Assembly: GCA_024291935.2 (NCBI GenBank)
Contig: CM044315.1
Coordinates: 55,154,385-55,218,384, forward strand
Reading direction: 5' to 3'
Length of the DNA: 64,000 bases
Source: Okapia johnstoni
Lineage: Eukaryota > Chordata > Mammalia > Artiodactyla > Giraffidae
Of this stretch, positions 56,401-59,255 are shown piece after piece. How positions within the stretch are numbered: position 1 is the stretch's first letter; the number at the start of each line of letters is the position of its first letter. The notes under the pieces are model-generated. The model did not search any database. It saw nothing but the letters and a program-made list of their open reading frames with translations, and was not told where the DNA came from. The position numbers and the translations under genes are program-made.

Positions 56401-58105
56401 TTGCCGTTAGGCACATAATCTGTGGGGTTTATTTATTTATTTTTCCTTCCAGTTATGTTGCCCTCCGAGATTCCAAAATTCCCCACTGACCCGCTGGTGA
56501 GAGAGTTTCCTGGTGTTTGGAAACTTCTCCTCTTTTAAGACTCCCTTCCTGGGACAGATCTCGGTCCCTACCTCTTTTGTCTCTCTTTTTATCTTTTGTA
56601 TTTTGTCCTACCTCCTTTGGAAGACAATGGGCTGCTTTTCTGAGTGCCTAATGTCCTCTGTCAGCATTCAGAAGTTGTTTTGTGGAGTTTGCTCAGCGTT
56701 CAAATGTTCTTTCAATGAATTTGTTGGGGAGAAAGTGGTCTCCCTGTCCTATTCCTCTGCCATCTTAGGACCGCCCCTGATCAGCATTTCTTAACAGCTG
56801 TGTGAACCTATTTCTTAAATTAAGGACTGTTTTGAGCTGGCAGTCAGAGAGGTCCTGATATGGTGATCTGGAGACTACAAAGGCTTGGGCAAGATTGAAG
56901 CACATCAGGGTACTTGTAAACTTTTCCACTCCATTATTCTCTCTATTTCACCAAGTAGTAATTAGTAGAATTTATTTGAGACCAACCCATTGGATCTACC
57001 ATGTCAGGTCTTGGATACAATGAACACAACAAACATACAGGTGTTTGAATATGTGAATATTTGCCATAGGAAAGATCCATAATGTTTCAGGCTGTGGAGA
57101 TGTTAGAAAACAAAATGTTGGGAAAGAGAATGCTAATCTGAATCTGAGAAGTCAAATGAAAAGGCCAAGAATTTGGAGTAAATTAAATGGTTTATCGAGT
57201 TGAAGGATGAAGCAAGGTTTAGTACTGTATGATTAAGCATCAGCATCCATGCAGCTCACAAGGACAAGACTGTGGACACACAGTCCCTAATCTAAGAATG
57301 TGGTCCATCCATTGCTATACTCTTCATATATACAGCAGACCTTTGAACAGCACTGGTTTGAACTACTTGGGCCTTCTTATACACAGATCTTTTTTCAATA
57401 AATATATATTGTAGTACTACATGATCCAAGGTTGGTTGAATCTGAGAGTGTGGAAATGTACATATGGAGGGCCAACTGTAAAGTTATATATGGAAGGGAT
57501 GGGAGTCAGTGCTCCAGACCCCTGTGGTCAAGGGTCAGCTGTACTCTGCTGAGCTAGCAACTTGGTCTTAAAGGGATCAAAAAATGTTAGACGGGTTTGC
57601 TTTCCTTTTCTGCCCTTCTTCCTTGAAGTAAATTTTATGGAGTAGCTATGGTAAGGGAAATAGAATGCGGTACAGGTAGAGAAATGCATCAGCAATGGGA
57701 AAACAACTTTTCTCCTGCTGGATTAATGAAGTTACATATTCAGGAAAATGAAATACAGGTAAAATTGAATATATATTTAAATATTCTTTTGGTGTTTTTT
57801 AATGAGATATTTTAAATTTAGCTCTTATCTATAAGTTTGGCTTTGAAATATGGTATTAGCCTCTTGATTTGAGTTTAGGAGGAACAAAGCTTGTTTCATT
57901 AATATGGAATTTTATTGAAATTTTATTTGTCAGAATTTCTCATCTATCCATCTTTCACAGGCTTGACACTACTCTCATAGACTTTACTGACATGAAGTGC
58001 CAACGAGGGGATTTAAGCTTCATTTTCAATGGGGATGCGGCACCCTCTGAATCTTTTGTAGTATTAGACAATGAACAAAAAGTTTATCAGCGAATACACC
58101 ATGAG
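2003..58105 (+). CDS. ANKRD13C: ANKRD13C, 5' part (7 coding exons, partial gene)
   Basis: The joined exons 2003-2447, 32428-32469, 39327-39431, 45732-45817, 46978-47023, 52064-52130 and 57961-58105 total 936 nt and give an uninterrupted 312-residue N-terminal part. The family protein is about 540 residues. ANKRD13C is an ER-membrane-associated ankyrin protein reported to act as a chaperone for newly made G-protein-coupled receptors. Unlike ANKRD13A, B and D it lacks ubiquitin-interacting motifs. Residues 1-118 are a low-complexity, probably disordered region with a Gly/Ser run at about 40-52. Ankyrin-like repeats follow at about 119-149, 150-182 (TPLHLA core) and 183-208. The start of the conserved ANKRD13/GPCR-chaperone domain is seen from about 227 ([14 protein letters not shown]). 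All six complete introns are GT-AG. The 3' half of the domain lies beyond the window. Identity rests on recognising the protein sequence across every exon. Confidence 0.96.
2448..4325. other. Intron 1, first segment without recognised repeats
   Basis: Intron 1 spans 2448-32427 (29,980 bp). This opening part is mostly unique AT-rich sequence. It holds a short 17-bp-period duplication at 2515-2545 and a perfect hairpin at 3342-3379, listed separately. No exon is supported; a 135-codon open frame at 2728-3135 has no recognisable protein signature. Confidence 0.5.
3342..3379. repeat. Perfect inverted repeat, 15-bp stem
   Basis: CTTTATTTTACTGTG at 3342-3356 is the exact reverse complement of 3365-3379, around an 8-base loop at 3357-3364. 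It could be the core of a short palindromic transposon fossil or a chance hairpin. Confidence 0.7.
4496..4700 (-). mobile_element. BovB fragment nested in L1
   Basis: Reverse complement of the BovB 3' terminus, about 205 bp and strongly 5'-truncated. The flanks GTGCTGTATAG (4485-4495) and GTGCTATACAG (4701-4711) form a diverged 11-bp TSD. The host L1 sequence resumes directly after it. Confidence 0.88.
4863..5095 (-). mobile_element. CHR-type tRNA-derived SINE
   Basis: Begins on the + strand with the TTTATTTGAATTCATTAATTTTTGGCTGC type tail. It ends with the reverse-complemented tRNA-like head (GCTGGAGCACCAGGGAGGTGC). It lies inside the older L1. Confidence 0.75.
5637..5849 (-). mobile_element. 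Bov-tA SINE
   Basis: Reverse-oriented BovA body (TCTTTGTGACCCCGTGGACTG motif) followed by the complement of the tRNA-Glu-like head. The TSD TTCTATTTAA (5627-5636) / TTCTGTTTAA (5850-5859) has one mismatch. Confidence 0.9.
5860..7189. other. Intron 1 unique sequence with one MIR
   Basis: AT-rich non-coding sequence. The only recognisable element is an old MIR SINE in minus orientation at about 6190-6400 (core near AGGAGGAAACTGAAGCC). No exon is supported. Confidence 0.5.
6190..6400 (-). mobile_element. MIR SINE (ancient)
   Basis: Matches the reverse complement of the MIR core, including the GAGGAAACTGAGGC-like block and the ordered CACAATAACCCTGCAAAG block upstream. It is diverged, as expected of a pre-ruminant element. 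Confidence 0.65.
7190..7388 (-). mobile_element. Bov-tA SINE
   Basis: Contains the reverse complements of the BovA core (CAAGAATACTGGAGTGGGTTG) and of the tRNA-like head. The ends are approximate because no TSD was found. Confidence 0.88.
7389..10607. other. Intron 1 stretch without confident repeats
   Basis: Mostly unique AT-rich sequence, with a GT microsatellite at 7483-7507 and poly-T tracts near 7830 and 7945-7962. Open frames here are short and have no recognisable protein motif. The less AT-rich part near 8980-9300 has no splice-site pair that I could support. Confidence 0.45.
10620..10756 (+). mobile_element. Bov-A monomer SINE, 5'-truncated
   Basis: BovA body on the + strand (GGAGGAGGGCATGGCAACCC to GACTGAAGCAACTTAGCTTGC). 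The exact 12-bp TSD is ATGGTTCTTTAT at 10608-10619 and 10757-10768. Confidence 0.92.
10795..11600 (+). mobile_element. Ancient mammalian repeat (L2/CR1-like), split by a SINE
   Basis: Motifs such as CTCAGGGAGCTTACATTCTAATGG and GAGCAGCCAGGTAACATGATCTGA are common in a very old mammalian interspersed repeat. I assign it to an L2/CR1-type LINE without certainty about the family name. It is interrupted by the Bov-tA at 10964-11188. Confidence 0.5.
10964..11188 (+). mobile_element. Bov-tA SINE
   Basis: A tRNA-Glu-like head (GTCTCAGATGGTAAAGAATCTGCC) is followed by the BovA body and GACTGAGTGACTGACAC. The TSD is ATAAATAT at 10956-10963 and 11189-11196. Confidence 0.92.
11832..11975 (-). mobile_element. 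Bov-tA SINE with GT repeat
   Basis: A GT microsatellite (11833-11847) abuts a reverse-oriented BovA body that stops near the GATCGTCCCAAC block. The tRNA head is missing, so the copy is 5'-truncated. Confidence 0.82.
12010..13200 (+). pseudogene. Decayed hAT transposase-like sequence (ZBED5/SCAND3 type)
   Basis: On the + strand, blocks in the right order match the hAT-family transposase-derived sequence that is spread through mammalian genomes. One example is GGTGGGTAAAATTGTTGGAATGTTAGCATGAATTAAGGCACTGAACTG at 12101-12148. The others are the region encoding a CHELDSFPILKDFS-like stretch near 12590 and the dimerisation-domain part FWCRIKE...LSEKAIK near 12893-12945. The frame is destroyed by stops and indels. 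It is either a retrocopy of a domesticated hAT gene or a direct transposon fossil. Recognition is from memory of the conserved nucleotide sequence. Confidence 0.65.
13201..14280. other. Intron 1 stretch without confident repeats
   Basis: AT-rich non-coding sequence. The part after about 14110 (blocks such as CTCCCACCTATC and CCCTCTGCAGCAAC) resembles an old L1 3' UTR. CATTAG at 14275-14280 is the left TSD of the adjoining LTR. Confidence 0.4.
14281..15349 (-). mobile_element. Solo ERV LTR (class II, bovine type) split by Bov-A2
   Basis: The element starts TG and ends CA with related termini (TGCTGGAG / CTCCGACA). An exact 6-bp TSD, CATTAG, lies at 14275-14280 and 15350-15355. Read on the minus strand, it has a TATAAAAG box (complement of 14403-14410), AATAAA (complement of 14381-14386) and a short U5-like end. 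Minus is therefore the sense strand, antisense to ANKRD13C. It is about 790 bp once the inserted SINE is removed. No internal viral genes are present, as expected after LTR-LTR recombination. A six-base TSD fits ERVK-type elements. It resembles the family called BTLTR1, which is an unverified assignment. Confidence 0.88.
14762..15037 (+). mobile_element. Bov-A2 dimeric SINE nested in the LTR
   Basis: Two BovA monomers are joined by the CTTTCACTTTTC linker, with an AGC-repeat tail (15023-15037) instead of poly(A). The 11-bp TSD AAACTCAGCAA lies at 14751-14761 and 15038-15048, so the insertion post-dates the LTR. Confidence 0.95.
15686..15974 (-). mobile_element. BovB 3' fragment
   Basis: Reverse complement of the BovB 3' end, 5'-truncated. 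An exact 12-bp TSD, TTCTTTGTCTCA, lies at 15674-15685 and 15975-15986. Confidence 0.94.
16080..16720 (+). mobile_element. L2 LINE 3' region
   Basis: Diverged but ordered L2-like blocks are present (CTTCATGATCTAGCCC, TTGAATATGCTAGA, TCTAGAATGC). They end in AATATTTATTGAATGAAAATGAATGG, the usual L2 3' tail type. Confidence 0.6.
16721..17454. other. Intron 1 sequence with a hAT-type fossil
   Basis: About 16965-17100 (TATTACAGGCTTTGCAGGC, AGCCATAGACAATTC, TGGCTGGGTTCC) belongs to the same old DNA-transposon family as 62425-62665. The rest is unassigned AT-rich sequence. Confidence 0.5.
17455..19270 (-). mobile_element. Old L1 3' region (L1M type)
   Basis: The reverse complement of an L1 3' UTR (17455-17640, 17945-18100) is followed by decayed ORF2 C-terminal sequence up to about 19270. 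It is interrupted by the Bov-A2 at 17650-17935. Open frames in this stretch are translations of the wrong strand. Confidence 0.8.
17650..17935 (-). mobile_element. Bov-A2 dimeric SINE
   Basis: Starts with a GCT repeat (complement of the AGC tail), then two reverse-oriented BovA monomers. The TSD TCCAGCCCT lies at 17641-17649 and 17936-17944. Confidence 0.94.
19271..20399. other. Intron 1 stretch without confident repeats
   Basis: AT-rich non-coding sequence with A-rich patches. No gene signal was found. Part may be remote L1 sequence upstream of the element that begins near 20400. Confidence 0.4.
20400..22535 (+). mobile_element. L1 ORF2 C-terminus and 3' UTR remnant
   Basis: ORF2 sequence on the + strand contains recognisable C-terminal pieces at 20990-21208 ([30 protein letters not shown]) and 21534-21824. 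The 3' UTR runs to about 22535. Frames are broken by stops and indels. It is interrupted by a Bov-tA composite at 20439-20771. Confidence 0.85.
20439..20771 (+). mobile_element. Tandem Bov-tA composite
   Basis: A tRNA-like head and the first part of a BovA body (20443-20557) are followed directly by a complete Bov-tA (20560-20757) and a CA repeat. The TSD CTAGGAATAA at 20429-20438 and 20772-20781 encloses both, so they arrived together or the second inserted into the first. Confidence 0.9.
22536..22999. other. Unassigned intron sequence
   Basis: AT-rich non-coding sequence between an L1 and a BovB copy. I see no gene or confident repeat in it. Confidence 0.4.
23000..24365 (+). mobile_element. 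BovB LINE, 5'-truncated, RT to 3' end
   Basis: Sense-strand BovB from the start of the reverse-transcriptase region ([32 protein letters not shown]) to the 3' end, with an AAC-repeat tail (24349-24365). Several stops and frameshifts break the ORF, and the longest intact piece is 23215-23433. A segment around the YADD motif is missing near 23660-23680. The copy is not coding-competent. Confidence 0.9.
24366..25194. other. Unclassified intron segment interrupted by a SINE
   Basis: A short open frame on either side of the SINE at 24589-24790 ([28 protein letters not shown], then [20 protein letters not shown]) has no family I recognise. The part after 25080 resembles the 5' region of an old L1. 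It may be an extension of the L1M at 25440-28150. Confidence 0.35.
24589..24790 (+). mobile_element. Bov-tA SINE
   Basis: A tRNA-like head (GGGCTTCCCTGGGGGCTCGG) is followed by the BovA body ending GACACGACTGAGCGACTAACAC. No clear TSD. Confidence 0.92.
25195..25410 (-). mobile_element. L1 3' UTR fragment
   Basis: Same motifs as the L1 at 4326 (AGAAGTATAGTTGATTTATAATG, AAGATACTGAATATAGC) in reverse orientation, truncated at both ends. Confidence 0.7.
25440..28150 (+). mobile_element. Old L1M 5'/ORF1-side sequence split by BovB
   Basis: The left part ends with GAGAATTTTCAAAAATTGATGAAAGATACCAATTCAGAAATTGAAGAAG. The right part (27775-28100) resumes with CTATAGCTGACTTCTC and AACTGAAGGATG-like blocks. 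The two are in the expected order for an old mammalian L1 (L1M type) with the BovB at 25816-27768 between them. Confidence 0.65.
25816..27768 (-). mobile_element. Long BovB LINE, endonuclease C-terminus to 3' end
   Basis: The longest BovB in the window, about 1.95 kb, truncated within the endonuclease region. Minus-strand coding pieces are the linker (27223-27495 and 27006-27209) and a 282-residue reverse-transcriptase piece at 26138-26986. The RT piece carries LSPFLF, but the catalytic motif reads YPDDT instead of YADDT. The first catalytic Asp motif reads NYTKAFD instead of DYxKAFD. A region around 26080-26140 joining it to the C-terminal part is frameshifted. These changes mean the copy is inactive. 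Confidence 0.93.
28283..28570. mobile_element. hAT-type short DNA transposon fossil
   Basis: The ends GAGCTGTGCTATCTAATAG and CTACCATCTAGGACAGTG are related inverted termini. The middle (AAATTAATTTTAGTACTACGTC, TTATTTAACCC) matches a non-autonomous hAT-Charlie-type repeat of mammals. I do not assign an exact family name. Confidence 0.6.
28770..28955 (+). mobile_element. Bov-tA SINE
   Basis: A tRNA-like head (GTGGCTCAGCTGGTAAAGAATCC) plus a BovA body ending GACACGACTGAGCAACTTTCAC. No TSD identified. Confidence 0.92.
28980..30300 (+). mobile_element. Degenerate L1 ORF2 (endonuclease side)
   Basis: Diverged sequence follows the order of L1 ORF2, including AAAGTGAAAGGAGTGAAAAATATATTCC, then a TTGACCATAAAG and GAGTCTGTTCTCTGATCACA block. 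It is interrupted by a SINE at 29169-29298. No intact frame. Confidence 0.6.
29169..29298 (-). mobile_element. Bov-A SINE, truncated
   Basis: Reverse-oriented BovA body only. The TSD TTAACATCAT lies at 29159-29168 and 29299-29308. Confidence 0.92.
30301..31368. other. Intron 1 stretch without confident repeats
   Basis: AT-rich unique-looking sequence. Part around 30640-30930 could be an old mammalian repeat. No exon is supported. Confidence 0.4.
31369..32040 (-). mobile_element. L1 3' UTR and ORF2 end
   Basis: A poly-T followed by AATTGAAGTGTAATTGATG and the L1 3' region in reverse. It contains a TC/TG/TA microsatellite at 31698-31738. It ends about 390 bp before exon 2. Confidence 0.8.
32428..32469 (+). 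CDS. ANKRD13C: ANKRD13C exon 2 (42 bp)
   Basis: Completes Gly149 and encodes [13 protein letters not shown] (150-162), the helix-turn core of the second ankyrin repeat. The acceptor has a strong pyrimidine tract (TTTTTGTTTCTGTTTTAG). The donor is AAAG|GTTAGT, with T rather than a purine at +3. The exon is phase 1-1 (a multiple of three), so skipping it would keep the frame but remove the TPLHLA motif. A sense BovB begins 48 bp downstream. Confidence 0.95.
32518..33095 (+). mobile_element. BovB 3' fragment next to exon 2
   Basis: Sense BovB from the GCAGATGGTGACTGCAGCC block to the terminal TGAACTGAACTGAA. A short possible TSD, AATCAGT, lies at 32511-32517 and 33096-33102. Frames are interrupted. 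Confidence 0.9.
33103..34093. other. Intron 2 segment with one CHR-type SINE
   Basis: Intron 2 spans 32470-39326. This part is AT-rich, with a reverse CHR-type SINE at about 33561-33699 and nothing else recognised. Confidence 0.5.
33561..33699 (-). mobile_element. CHR-type SINE
   Basis: An ATTTATTTATTTGGCTGTACCGGG tail followed by the complement of the tRNA-like head ending ACCACCAGGGAAGTCCC. The flanks AAAAATCTCCCTTT and AAAAGATCTACTTT look like a diverged TSD. Confidence 0.82.
34094..34325 (+). mobile_element. BovB 3' fragment, short
   Basis: Sense BovB beginning at the TTGGCCACCTGATG block and ending with an AAC-rich tail (CAGCAACAACAA). It covers only the last residues of the ORF and the 3' end. 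Confidence 0.9.
34534..34606. repeat. 73-bp uninterrupted pyrimidine tract
   Basis: Contains (TTCC)n and (CT)n sub-repeats with no purine from 34534 to 34606, and is pyrimidine-rich on either side. It is a simple repeat likely to vary in length and able in principle to form a triplex. Confidence 0.9.
34640..36395. other. Intron 2 unique sequence with one MIR
   Basis: A TATC/CTAT simple repeat at about 34640-34670, a reverse MIR-type SINE at about 35195-35430 (TCCCCATTTTACAGATGAAAAAAG block) and a poly-T at 35780-35798. No exon is supported. Confidence 0.5.
36396..36668 (+). mobile_element. Bov-A2 dimeric SINE
   Basis: Two BovA monomers with the CACTTTCACTTTTCACTTTC linker and an AGC tail. 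It shows few changes from the consensus, so it is probably young. Confidence 0.93.
36669..37691. other. Intron 2 unique sequence
   Basis: AT-rich. The stretch near 37195-37235 (GTAAATATATGC...TGAATGAATGAATCATTCATT) looks like an old L2/MIR tail. No exon is supported. Confidence 0.4.
37701..38452 (+). mobile_element. Young bovine-type L1 3' end with poly(A)
   Basis: Carries the last part of ORF2 (a clear match to the L1 C-terminal coding sequence) and the G-rich 3' UTR, ending in a poly(A) at 38439-38449. The TSD CCAGTGTTG lies at 37692-37700 and 38453-38461. It is strongly 5'-truncated and low in divergence. Confidence 0.93.
38462..38576 (+). mobile_element. CHR-type SINE
   Basis: A tRNA-like head (GAATTCCCTGGTGGTCAAGTGG) and short body ending CCCCCCAAAAAT. 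It is flanked on the left by the right TSD of the L1 and on the right by CCAGTGTT (38577-38584), the same target sequence. Confidence 0.9.
39327..39431 (+). CDS. ANKRD13C: ANKRD13C exon 3 (105 bp)
   Basis: Encodes Glu163-Met197 ([20 protein letters not shown], then [15 protein letters not shown]). This is the second half of ankyrin repeat 2 and the start of repeat 3. Acceptor CTATGTTTCAG, donor ATGA|GTAAGC. The exon is phase 1-1, so skipping would preserve frame. Young L1 3' ends of opposite orientation lie about 0.9 kb to each side. Confidence 0.96.
39600..39960 (-). mobile_element. L1 3' UTR fragment
   Basis: Reverse L1 3' sequence (CATACATAGTTACAGTAC, TTTTCTTGTGATGAGAGC, GTTATATCCCCATG). 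It is older than the copies at 37701 and 40283. Confidence 0.7.
40283..40625 (-). mobile_element. Young bovine-type L1 3' end
   Basis: A poly-T at 40287-40298, then the reverse complement of the same 3' UTR seen at 38160-38450 (TTGGAGGCTAATTACTTTACAATATTG block, CACCTCCCTCCCCATCCCATC block). About 340 bp, 5'-truncated. Confidence 0.9.
40894..41197. repeat. 41-bp imperfect direct repeat flanking a SINE
   Basis: 40894-40934 and 41157-41197 are 41-bp copies with 2 mismatches (TTGTAGAAAATTAGGAAATT core). The spacer holds a Bov-tA plus a few unique bases on each side. The repeat is longer than a normal TSD. Confidence 0.9.
40949..41145 (+). mobile_element. Bov-tA SINE
   Basis: A tRNA-like head (GGTCACTTGGTGACTCAGTTGG, slightly altered) plus a BovA body ending near ACTCAATGACTAAATC. 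Confidence 0.9.
41300..41660 (+). mobile_element. L2 LINE fragment
   Basis: Diverged L2-like blocks (AGGATAAAGACCAAAATG, CTCAGTTCAAATATAAGG, AGGGATTGTCTGTTG). It is old, with uncertain ends. Confidence 0.5.
41848..42061 (+). mobile_element. Bov-tA SINE
   Basis: Head GGCTTCCCTGGTGGCTCAGATGG and BovA body. The TSD ACATTCTAG lies at 41839-41847 and 42062-42070. Confidence 0.94.
42631..42855 (-). mobile_element. Bov-tA SINE
   Basis: Reverse-oriented complete Bov-tA. The exact 12-bp TSD AGTATATCCAGG lies at 42619-42630 and 42856-42867. Confidence 0.95.
43093..43320 (-). mobile_element. Bov-tA SINE
   Basis: Reverse-oriented Bov-tA. The TSD TGAATTCT lies at 43085-43092 and 43321-43328. Its last bases are part of the 44-bp tandem duplication that follows. 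Confidence 0.92.
43308..43395. repeat. Tandem duplication, 2 x 44 bp
   Basis: 43308-43351 and 43352-43395 differ at a single base (G43311 / A43355). The unit begins inside the SINE head (TGGGGAAGCC) and runs 31 bp into the flank. The duplication is therefore younger than the SINE. Confidence 0.93.
43396..44050. other. Intron 3 unique sequence
   Basis: AT-rich sequence in intron 3 (39432-45731). No repeat or exon recognised. Confidence 0.4.
44051..44763 (-). mobile_element. BovB 3' fragment, about 0.7 kb
   Basis: Reverse-oriented BovB. The minus strand has a 145-residue piece at 44198-44635 ([37 protein letters not shown] C-terminal RT-ORF region) and a preceding piece at 44557-44766 in another frame. 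It is frameshifted between them near 44630. Confidence 0.93.
44764..45731. other. Intron 3 unique sequence before exon 4
   Basis: AT-rich, with an inverted-looking AAATTAAAATTT / AAATTTAAATTTT stretch at 45697-45730 forming the acceptor tract of exon 4. No other gene feature. Confidence 0.45.
45732..45817 (+). CDS. ANKRD13C: ANKRD13C exon 4 (86 bp)
   Basis: Encodes Ile198-Glu226 ([28 protein letters not shown]). This is the end of the third ankyrin-like repeat and a charged helical linker. Acceptor AATTTTAG, donor GAG|GTAAGC. It ends in phase 0. Confidence 0.96.
45818..46977. other. Intron 4 (1,160 bp), repeat-poor
   Basis: The shortest intron here and the only one with no ruminant-specific insertion that I can see. 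A TA run is at 46810-46820. No other feature. Confidence 0.6.
46978..47023 (+). CDS. ANKRD13C: ANKRD13C exon 5 (46 bp)
   Basis: Encodes [15 protein letters not shown] (227-241) plus one base. This is a highly conserved aromatic-rich start of the ANKRD13-family domain. Acceptor CATTTCTCAG, donor TGGG|GTAAGA. Confidence 0.96.
47179..47390 (-). mobile_element. Bov-tA SINE
   Basis: Reverse-oriented Bov-tA with a short GT run at its edge, starting 156 bp after exon 5. The TSD TAAAGCCCT lies at 47170-47178 and 47391-47399. Confidence 0.93.
47400..48480. other. Intron 5 unique sequence
   Basis: AT-rich. Contains a short AAATAATCATAAAAATAAATCATAAAATAATCATAAC-type degenerate repeat at 48038-48080 and TA-rich sequence near 48180-48212. 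Confidence 0.4.
48481..48802 (+). mobile_element. CHR-type SINE with a nested Bov-tA
   Basis: The CHR head (AGTTCCCTGGTGGTCTAGTGG) at 48481 and its remainder (CCCAGGTTCAATCCC to GGCCAAAAAAAC) at 48739-48802 are separated by a reverse Bov-tA at about 48531-48738. The insertion order is CHR first, Bov-tA second. Confidence 0.88.
49256..49372 (+). mobile_element. CHR-type SINE
   Basis: Head GGGACTTCCCTGGTGGTCCAGTGG with a short body and an A/T-rich tail near 49365-49388. Confidence 0.88.
49389..50783. other. Intron 5 unique sequence
   Basis: AT-rich, with an A-rich/GAAA simple repeat at 49669-49698 and poly-T tracts at 50200-50211 and 50505-50518. No exon recognised. Confidence 0.4.
50795..50924 (+). 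mobile_element. Bov-A SINE
   Basis: Single BovA body on the + strand. The TSD TATGCCATTAT / TATGCCGTTAT lies at 50784-50794 and 50925-50935 (one mismatch). Confidence 0.92.
50936..52063. other. Intron 5 unique sequence before exon 6
   Basis: AT-rich, with an ACAC microsatellite at 51288-51306 and a GGTGGT run at 51838-51853. No other feature. Confidence 0.4.
52064..52130 (+). CDS. ANKRD13C: ANKRD13C exon 6 (67 bp)
   Basis: Completes Val242 and encodes [21 protein letters not shown] plus two bases of Arg264. Acceptor TTTTACAAATACAG, donor ATCAG|GTAAGG. Confidence 0.96.
52705..53352. mobile_element. BovB insertion with 5' inversion
   Basis: 52712-53018 is BovB in reverse orientation and 53019-53345 is BovB in sense orientation. 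The sense part starts about 45 bp downstream, in consensus order, of where the reversed part ends. A single exact 10-bp TSD, TATAAATGAT (52695-52704 and 53353-53362), encloses both. This is the structure expected of twin priming during one insertion. The frames are broken. Confidence 0.92.
53403..53525 (-). mobile_element. CHR-type SINE
   Basis: Reverse-oriented: TTTTTTTTAACGGGCCGTGC tail and complement of the head ending GACTGCCAGGAAATGTCCC. Confidence 0.82.
53526..54759. other. Intron 6 unique sequence
   Basis: AT-rich, with TTATCATGTGACTTCTTATCATGATTTCTTATCATGA, a triplicated TTCTTATCATG motif at 53760-53798. No exon recognised. Confidence 0.4.
54774..54887 (+). mobile_element. CHR-type SINE
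   Basis: Head GAATTCCCTTTCGGTCAAGTAG. The exact 14-bp TSD AGTATCTTCTTTGG lies at 54760-54773 and 54888-54901. Confidence 0.93.
54902..56255. other. Intron 6 unique sequence
   Basis: Non-coding sequence with a C-rich patch near 55480-55500. No confident repeat or exon. Confidence 0.4.
56272..56777 (-). mobile_element. L1 5' UTR-only insertion with TSD
   Basis: 506 bp read on the minus strand as the 5' end of a bovine-type L1. It starts GGGGCGGTCCTAAGATGGC (with the YY1-type AAGATGGC near the first bases) and continues through 5' UTR only. No ORF1, ORF2, 3' UTR or poly(A) is present. The exact 16-bp TSD TGATCAGCATTTCTTA lies at 56256-56271 and 56778-56793. Minus-strand sense is antisense to ANKRD13C. 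Family recognition is from memory; the TSD is read directly. Confidence 0.85.
56794..57330. other. Intron 6 unique sequence
   Basis: No recognised repeat or exon. Confidence 0.4.
57333..57541. mobile_element. Tigger-like (pogo) short DNA transposon fossil
   Basis: Terminal inverted repeats CAGCAGACCTTTGAAC and GGTCAAGGGTCAGCTG, flanked by TA target duplications (57331-57332, 57542-57543). The interior (TTTTTTCAATAAATA, GGAGGGCCAACTGTA) is typical of the MER2-like non-autonomous Tigger group. Confidence 0.75.
57542..57960. other. Intron 6 end
   Basis: Unique sequence up to the acceptor TCTATCCATCTTTCACAG of exon 7. Confidence 0.45.
57961..58105 (+). CDS. ANKRD13C: ANKRD13C exon 7 (145 bp)
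   Basis: Completes Arg264 and encodes residues 265-312 ([48 protein letters not shown]), part of the conserved ANKRD13-family domain. Donor GAG|GTGAGC, phase 0. It is the last exon in the window. The following acidic segment of the protein is not found between here and 64000. Confidence 0.96.
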
Positions 58106-58929
58106 GTGAGCATGTTGAGCAAATTCCTGTAAATGGTTTAAAAAAAATGTCTGTGTATGCAGCCAAGCCTCAGTGTAATTGTTTTGAAAGGCATAAGACA
58201 TAATTATGAGATGGTTTATTCCTAAAGTTTCCATTTTCTTACCTCTAGTTTTTTAAAAGAATTTTTTATCATCTGTTCTTTATCCTGACTAAACTATTGA
58301 GTCTGTTTGCTCATAATTCACTGATGATCTCCTGGTTAAGTAAACTCTAACTTCTTGTAGTTCTCATTTATTGAACCTGTTCTGGCCTTACTTTGTTTTA
58401 GGGTTGCCATATCTATCTCTTTAATATGAGCACCTCTTTTGGTTCTTTGTCTGTACCCTTTTGCTTTTCCTAACTCTTTGGCTACCTTTCTTTTCTCTTT
58501 CTTTTCACTCTTAAAGTGTAAAATTATATTCCTTCTAAACACTGTATCTCCGTATTGGTTTTGCCTCTACAACCACCTTTGAAAAACCATGTGCACCATT
58601 ATCTTGATCCATTGTTCCCTGAAAGTTCCTTTCCCTGCTATAAATGAACGAAACAGCTCTTATAGTATCTATATATATCATTGATAGCCCTACAGATATT
58701 CTTAGATCAATATTTTCTTTTATCACGTTGCTTTTATTTTGTTTTTATTTTTATTTTATGCAGGCACACATAGTTGATAACAGAGCAAGATTCTTAAACA
58801 GCATATTGATATGATCAAAAAGTAATTTAAGTGAATTAATTTTACATAGTTCTTTGACTTTTCCTCCTTCCCTCTCTTCCTTCCTTAAACATTTATCAAG
58901 GACTTAATAAAATGTGTCCAGACACTGCT
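58106..58929. other. Intron 7, first part
   Basis: Unique-looking sequence. The part at 58300-58560 has L2-like pyrimidine-rich blocks, but I do not assign it. Confidence 0.4.
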
Positions 58930-58942
58930 AGGTGCTATATAT

Positions 58943-59219
58943 GGGAAAAGGAAATGGCAACCCACTCCAGTATTCTTGCCTGGAGAATCCTGTGGACAGA
59001 GGAGCTTGGAGGGCTGCTGTCCATAGGGTTGCACAGAGTCGTACATGATGGAAGCAACTTAGCATGCATGCATGCATTGGAGAAGGAAATGGCAACCTAC
59101 TCCAGTATTCTTGCCTGGAGAATCCCAGGGACAGAGGAGCCTGGTGGGCTGTCATCTATGGGGTTGCACAGAGTCAGACATGACTGAAACGACTTAGCAG
59201 CAGCAGCAGTAGCAGTAGC
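58943..59219 (+). mobile_element. Bov-A2 dimeric SINE
   Basis: Two BovA monomers with a CATG-repeat linker (GCATGCATGCATGC) instead of the usual CACTTTC one, and an AGC/AGT tail. The TSD AGGTGCTATATAT / AGGTGCTATGTAT lies at 58930-58942 and 59220-59232. Confidence 0.93.
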
Positions 59220-59255
59220 AGGTGCTATGTATAGTGGCATTGTATTAATAGTATA

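Noticed and set aside
56283..56794. Possible exon or gene in a less AT-rich region of intron 6
   Set aside because: The sequence is a reversed L1 5' UTR with a TSD; its open frames have no protein signature.
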